Shown here: piece after piece, positions 22,122-25,507 of the stretch
How the letters are laid out: every line of letters starts with the position of its first letter
Numbering within the stretch: the stretch's first letter is position 1
Source of the DNA: Tardiphaga sp.
Lineage (GTDB): Bacteria; Pseudomonadota; Alphaproteobacteria; Rhizobiales; Xanthobacteraceae
Direction of reading: 5' to 3'
Length of the DNA: 25,507 nt
Assembly (NCBI GenBank): GCA_014377915.1
Contig: JACMOT010000326.1
Span: forward strand, 1-25,507
Notes under the pieces: generated by a model
What the model was told of the DNA's origin: nothing
The model's input: only the letters and a program-made list of their open reading frames with translations
Databases searched by the model: none
Made by a program: the position numbers and the translations under genes

Positions 22122-22176
22122 TATCAGTGTGCAGTGCAATCGCGAGCCGATGTTTTCGCCACGCAACGCCGCGAGT

Positions 22177-23445
<1,269 letters not shown>

Positions 23446-23499
23446 TCAATCGAACATAGGTGTTTTGCTGCTGCATCGCACTCAAAATTGGCGGGCATG

Positions 23500-23528
23500 T
23501 CGCATTGCATAGCACAACTATGCTGCGA
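23500..23528. promoter_or_regulatory. Inverted repeat in the phaA-phaR divergent region, candidate PhaR operator
   Basis: TCGCA-TT-GCATAG (23500-23512) and CTATGC-TGCGA (23518-23528) are complementary arms around a CACAA centre, with a two-base bulge in the left arm. It is the clearest dyad in the 297-bp gap between phaA and phaR. PhaR proteins bind TGC/GCA-type dyads upstream of PHA genes, and this dyad contains such elements. The assignment is an inference. Confidence 0.4.
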
Positions 23529-23658
23529 TTTTAACCGTGCCGCACAAAACGGTAGCGAAGCCCTGTTGAAAGTGCTTCATTTATTGCGTTGCGTTGCTCG
23601 TACGCCCCATGGCGCGATGCCGTCGGGTTCCCCATCCTCGGTACGTATGTGTGAGCCC

Positions 23659-24279
23659 ATGGCGAAAACTGATCAGCCCACGACCATCAAGAAATATGCA
23701 AACCGCCGGCTTTATAATACCGGAACAAGCACTTACGTGACGCTCGAAGATCTGGCGTCGATGGTAAAGGATGGCGAGGACTTTCTCGTCTATGACGCCA
23801 AGAGCGGCGATGATATCACCCGCTCGGTACTGGCCCAGATCATCTTCGAACAGGAAAACAAGGCCGGCCAGAACCTGCTGCCGACCACCTTCCTGCGTCA
23901 GCTGATCCGCTTCTACGGCGACAGCATGCAGATGGTGGTACCTAAATATCTCGAGCAGTCGATCGACAGCCTGACGCGCGAGCAGGAAAAATTCCGCAAT
24001 CAGATGACCAATACGTTCAGCATGACGCCGTTCGCGCCGCTGGAAGAACACGTCCGCCGCAACATGGAATTGTTTCAGCAGACCTTCTCGATGTTCAAGC
24101 CGTTCGTGCCGCCGCGCGGTGGCGTGCCGAGCGAGCAGCCCGAGAAGGCGCCGGTTCCGGCCAGCGATGCCGGCAACATCGACGATCTGCGCCGCCAGAT
24201 GAAGGACATGCAGGATCGCCTCGAGCGGATGTCGCATGAGGCGAAGCCCGAGCAGAAGCCGGAACAGCAGGGCGAATAG
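23659..24279 (+). CDS. phaR: PhaR, polyhydroxyalkanoate synthesis repressor
   Basis: The 206-residue cytoplasmic regulator binds DNA and nascent PHA granules, releasing phasin and other PHA promoters when polymer accumulates. The N-terminal PHB/PHA accumulation DNA-binding domain (about 8-70) has the signature TIKKYANRRLYNTGTSTYVTLEDLA. The following PHB_acc segment carries LLPTTFLRQLIRFYGDSMQ. The C-terminus is Pro/Glu-rich with a short amphipathic helix (IDDLRRQMKDMQDRLERM). ATG at 23659 is supported by GTGAG five bases upstream and by the family N-terminus; the open frame further upstream is not protein-like. It is divergent from phaA. Confidence 0.95.
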   Translation: MAKTDQPTTIKKYANRRLYNTGTSTYVTLEDLASMVKDGEDFLVYDAKSGDDITRSVLAQIIFEQENKAGQNLLPTTFLRQLIRFYGDSMQMVVPKYLEQSIDSLTREQEKFRNQMTNTFSMTPFAPLEEHVRRNMELFQQTFSMFKPFVPPRGGVPSEQPEKAPVPASDAGNIDDLRRQMKDMQDRLERMSHEAKPEQKPEQQGE

Positions 24280-24332
24280 GCCCGCGCTTTCCCTGCGTTG
24301 CGGTGCGGGCCAGCGAACGCCGATCCGTTCGC
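24279..24332. terminator. Stem-loops in the phaR/lipoprotein convergent gap
   Basis: GGCCCGC (24279-24285) can pair with GCGGGCC (24305-24311), and GCGAACG (24313-24319) with CGTTCGC (24326-24332). Neither has a clear U-tract. Their place between two convergent stop codons suggests a shared transcript end, but the call is weak. Confidence 0.35.
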
Positions 24333-24354
24333 CTGGGCCGCGCCGCGCCCTTGA

Positions 24355-25146
24355 TCATTTGATCTCGTAATTGGTAGTGGGCAGCGGCGTCGCATTGATC
24401 GCGCCCGGGACCGGCGTGTTGATGACCAGATTGGGAACCGGGGCGACGGCCGGTGCGAATCTCGCGGCCCCGGTGACGATCACGGTCTCCTTTGTCTTTG
24501 GCACCGCGTCGGCCGGCCGGTTGGCCAAGCCGTCCATCTTGGCCTGGATCGCGGACAGCGAGCACAGGCTGGCGAAATCCTTAATGAAAATATCGGCCAG
24601 GCAGTAATTGTCCTGCGACCTCGCCGCATCGGCCTGCCATCCGACCGAACCGGTAATCGTTGTTTTCTCGTAATCATCCATCGCCTGCTTGGTCAGTCCC
24701 TCGACCTGCGAGGCGTAGGGCGAGAAGGCGTAGACCTCGACAAAGTCCTGAATGATGGAGTCGGCCAGAATGATGCCGGCCGAGGTCAGGCTGATCGCCT
24801 TGGCGGAAGCGAAGGTGGCATTCAGCGCCGCTGTGGCGAACAGCGCACTCGAATCCAGCGCGCGTCGCGAGAAGCGGGCCTTCCGGTTTTCTTCGGTGAT
24901 GCCGTCGAAGAACGCCCGGCACAGTCCCTTCACCTCGGAAAATCCGTAGCGCAGATACATGTAGGGCGACAGATCGGCGCTGGCATAGGCCGCGTAGGAC
25001 GATGGCCCCGACGCGTACTTGCCGCAGTTTCTTGCGTTCTGTGTCAACACACCCGGTGCGATATTCGAATTCACCGGCGTCGAGATGCACGATGCCAACA
25101 GGCCCGCGCTCGCGATTGCCAGCAGTCCCAGTCCCATCCGTTTCAT
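24355..25146 (-). CDS. Hypothetical lipoprotein
   Basis: I do not recognise the family. The 263-residue protein has a signal peptide with lipobox LLASC (lipidated Cys20), so it is probably outer-membrane or periplasmic. The mature part begins with a Tyr/Ala-rich region (YASGPSSYAAYASADLSPYMYLRYGFSEVKGLCRAFFDGI). An Ala/Ser-rich, weakly hydrophobic helical middle follows (SSALFATAALNATFASAKAISLTSAGIILADSIIQDF), then a Pro/Val-rich C-terminus. Several cysteines (about 41, 76, 188, 202) could form disulfides. ATG at 25146 has GGAGGGG upstream, and the signal peptide confirms the start; the frame stays open to 25431 but that extension is not protein-like. It converges on phaR and shows no link to PHA metabolism. 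Confidence 0.82.
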   Translation of the reverse strand: MKRMGLGLLAIASAGLLASCISTPVNSNIAPGVLTQNARNCGKYASGPSSYAAYASADLSPYMYLRYGFSEVKGLCRAFFDGITEENRKARFSRRALDSSALFATAALNATFASAKAISLTSAGIILADSIIQDFVEVYAFSPYASQVEGLTKQAMDDYEKTTITGSVGWQADAARSQDNYCLADIFIKDFASLCSLSAIQAKMDGLANRPADAVPKTKETVIVTGAARFAPAVAPVPNLVINTPVPGAINATPLPTTNYEIK

Positions 25147-25507
25147 CGAAGCCCCTCCCGCTCCGCAGGAACTTCTCCGAAAATCATAAGATTGTGAAAG
25201 GCTAAGTTGCAGCCACAGCGTGCCGTCTGGATTTCGGGGATAGCGGCGAAAAGCCGGTGCGCCAGCTTGACAGGCTGAGTTCGAAAACTCCGGAGCCCGG
25301 ATATGGCCCGTCCGATCCGCGACGCGGGTGCTTGATGGACGCACGCGGTGGACACATGGATCGGTGGTTGGGACTTCGAGTGTCGAAGATACGACGCGTA
25401 CTATGCGTTGCTCGTACCACGTTGGCCACACCCCCGGCCGCTTGCCGGAGGTGTCACTAGCTTCCAGCCGTCGACCGGATCAATCCGGCGGACCGGAGGC
25501 CTCACGC
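25147..25507. other. Right-end intergenic stretch, no gene identified
   Basis: About 360 bp lies upstream of the lipoprotein gene. Open frames exist on both strands, but none has protein-like composition or a recognisable motif. A small dyad, CACCCCCGGC...GCCGGAGGTG (about 25430-25454), could be a terminator-like stem. The lipoprotein promoter should be here; I cannot point to it with confidence. Confidence 0.4.

Noticed and set aside
23589..25415. Shared 14-base string TGCGTTGCTCGTAC near 23589 and 25402
   Set aside because: One match of this length is about what chance gives in 25 kb, and the flanks do not extend it.

Overview
The window is a GC-rich (mid-60s % by eye) chromosomal segment from an alphaproteobacterium. 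Protein sequences and gene neighbourhoods point to Hyphomicrobiales, most likely Nitrobacteraceae (Bradyrhizobium, Rhodopseudomonas or a relative). The gene content is mostly housekeeping. I see no tRNA, rRNA, CRISPR array, intact insertion sequence or integron, and no coherent unknown multi-gene system. The points of interest are one decayed toxin-antitoxin locus beside a phage-type lysin, and an unusual density of palindromic intergenic repeats.

Layout, left to right. 1-2274: the 3' part of ispG (isoprenoid synthesis), then a small accessory islet on the minus strand holding a GH19 endolysin-like gene, a small antitoxin gene and a ParE/RelE-type toxin gene broken by two in-frame stop codons. 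2362-5694 (minus): a CPA1-type Na+/H+ antiporter, a DUF1345 membrane protein and ispA (farnesyl diphosphate synthase). 5859-7918 (plus): mtgA (peptidoglycan glycosyltransferase), rpmF (ribosomal protein L32) and a four-helix membrane protein with a Pro/Glu-rich tail. 7984-11742: a small conserved hypothetical gene, a GGDEF-EAL protein whose GGDEF half is degenerate, and a lipoprotein L,D-transpeptidase with a long low-complexity tail.

12141-18021: a DnaJ-domain protein divergent from bolA, then an aroK-aroB-CorC/HlyC cluster on the minus strand, a 48-residue membrane peptide, and xerD. 18192-21160: a methyltransferase divergent from a gloB-DUF985 pair, then an EamA-type exporter. 21296-24279: the polyhydroxyalkanoate (PHA) genes. 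phaB and phaA (acetyl-CoA to 3-hydroxybutyryl-CoA) lie on the minus strand, separated by a clear terminator, and phaR, the PHA-responsive repressor, is divergent from phaA. The window closes with an unrecognised lipoprotein gene and about 360 bp in which I identify nothing.

Themes. Several genes serve the envelope (mtgA, the L,D-transpeptidase, the GH19 lysin, CorC/HlyC, two lipoproteins), two serve isoprenoid synthesis (ispG, ispA), and three form the PHA module. At least seven palindromic elements from about four families sit within 2-33 bp of a stop codon. Two copies of one family bracket xerD. Several starts are non-ATG: TTG for mtgA, the GGDEF-EAL gene and the L,D-transpeptidase, and GTG for the antiporter and the DUF1345 gene.
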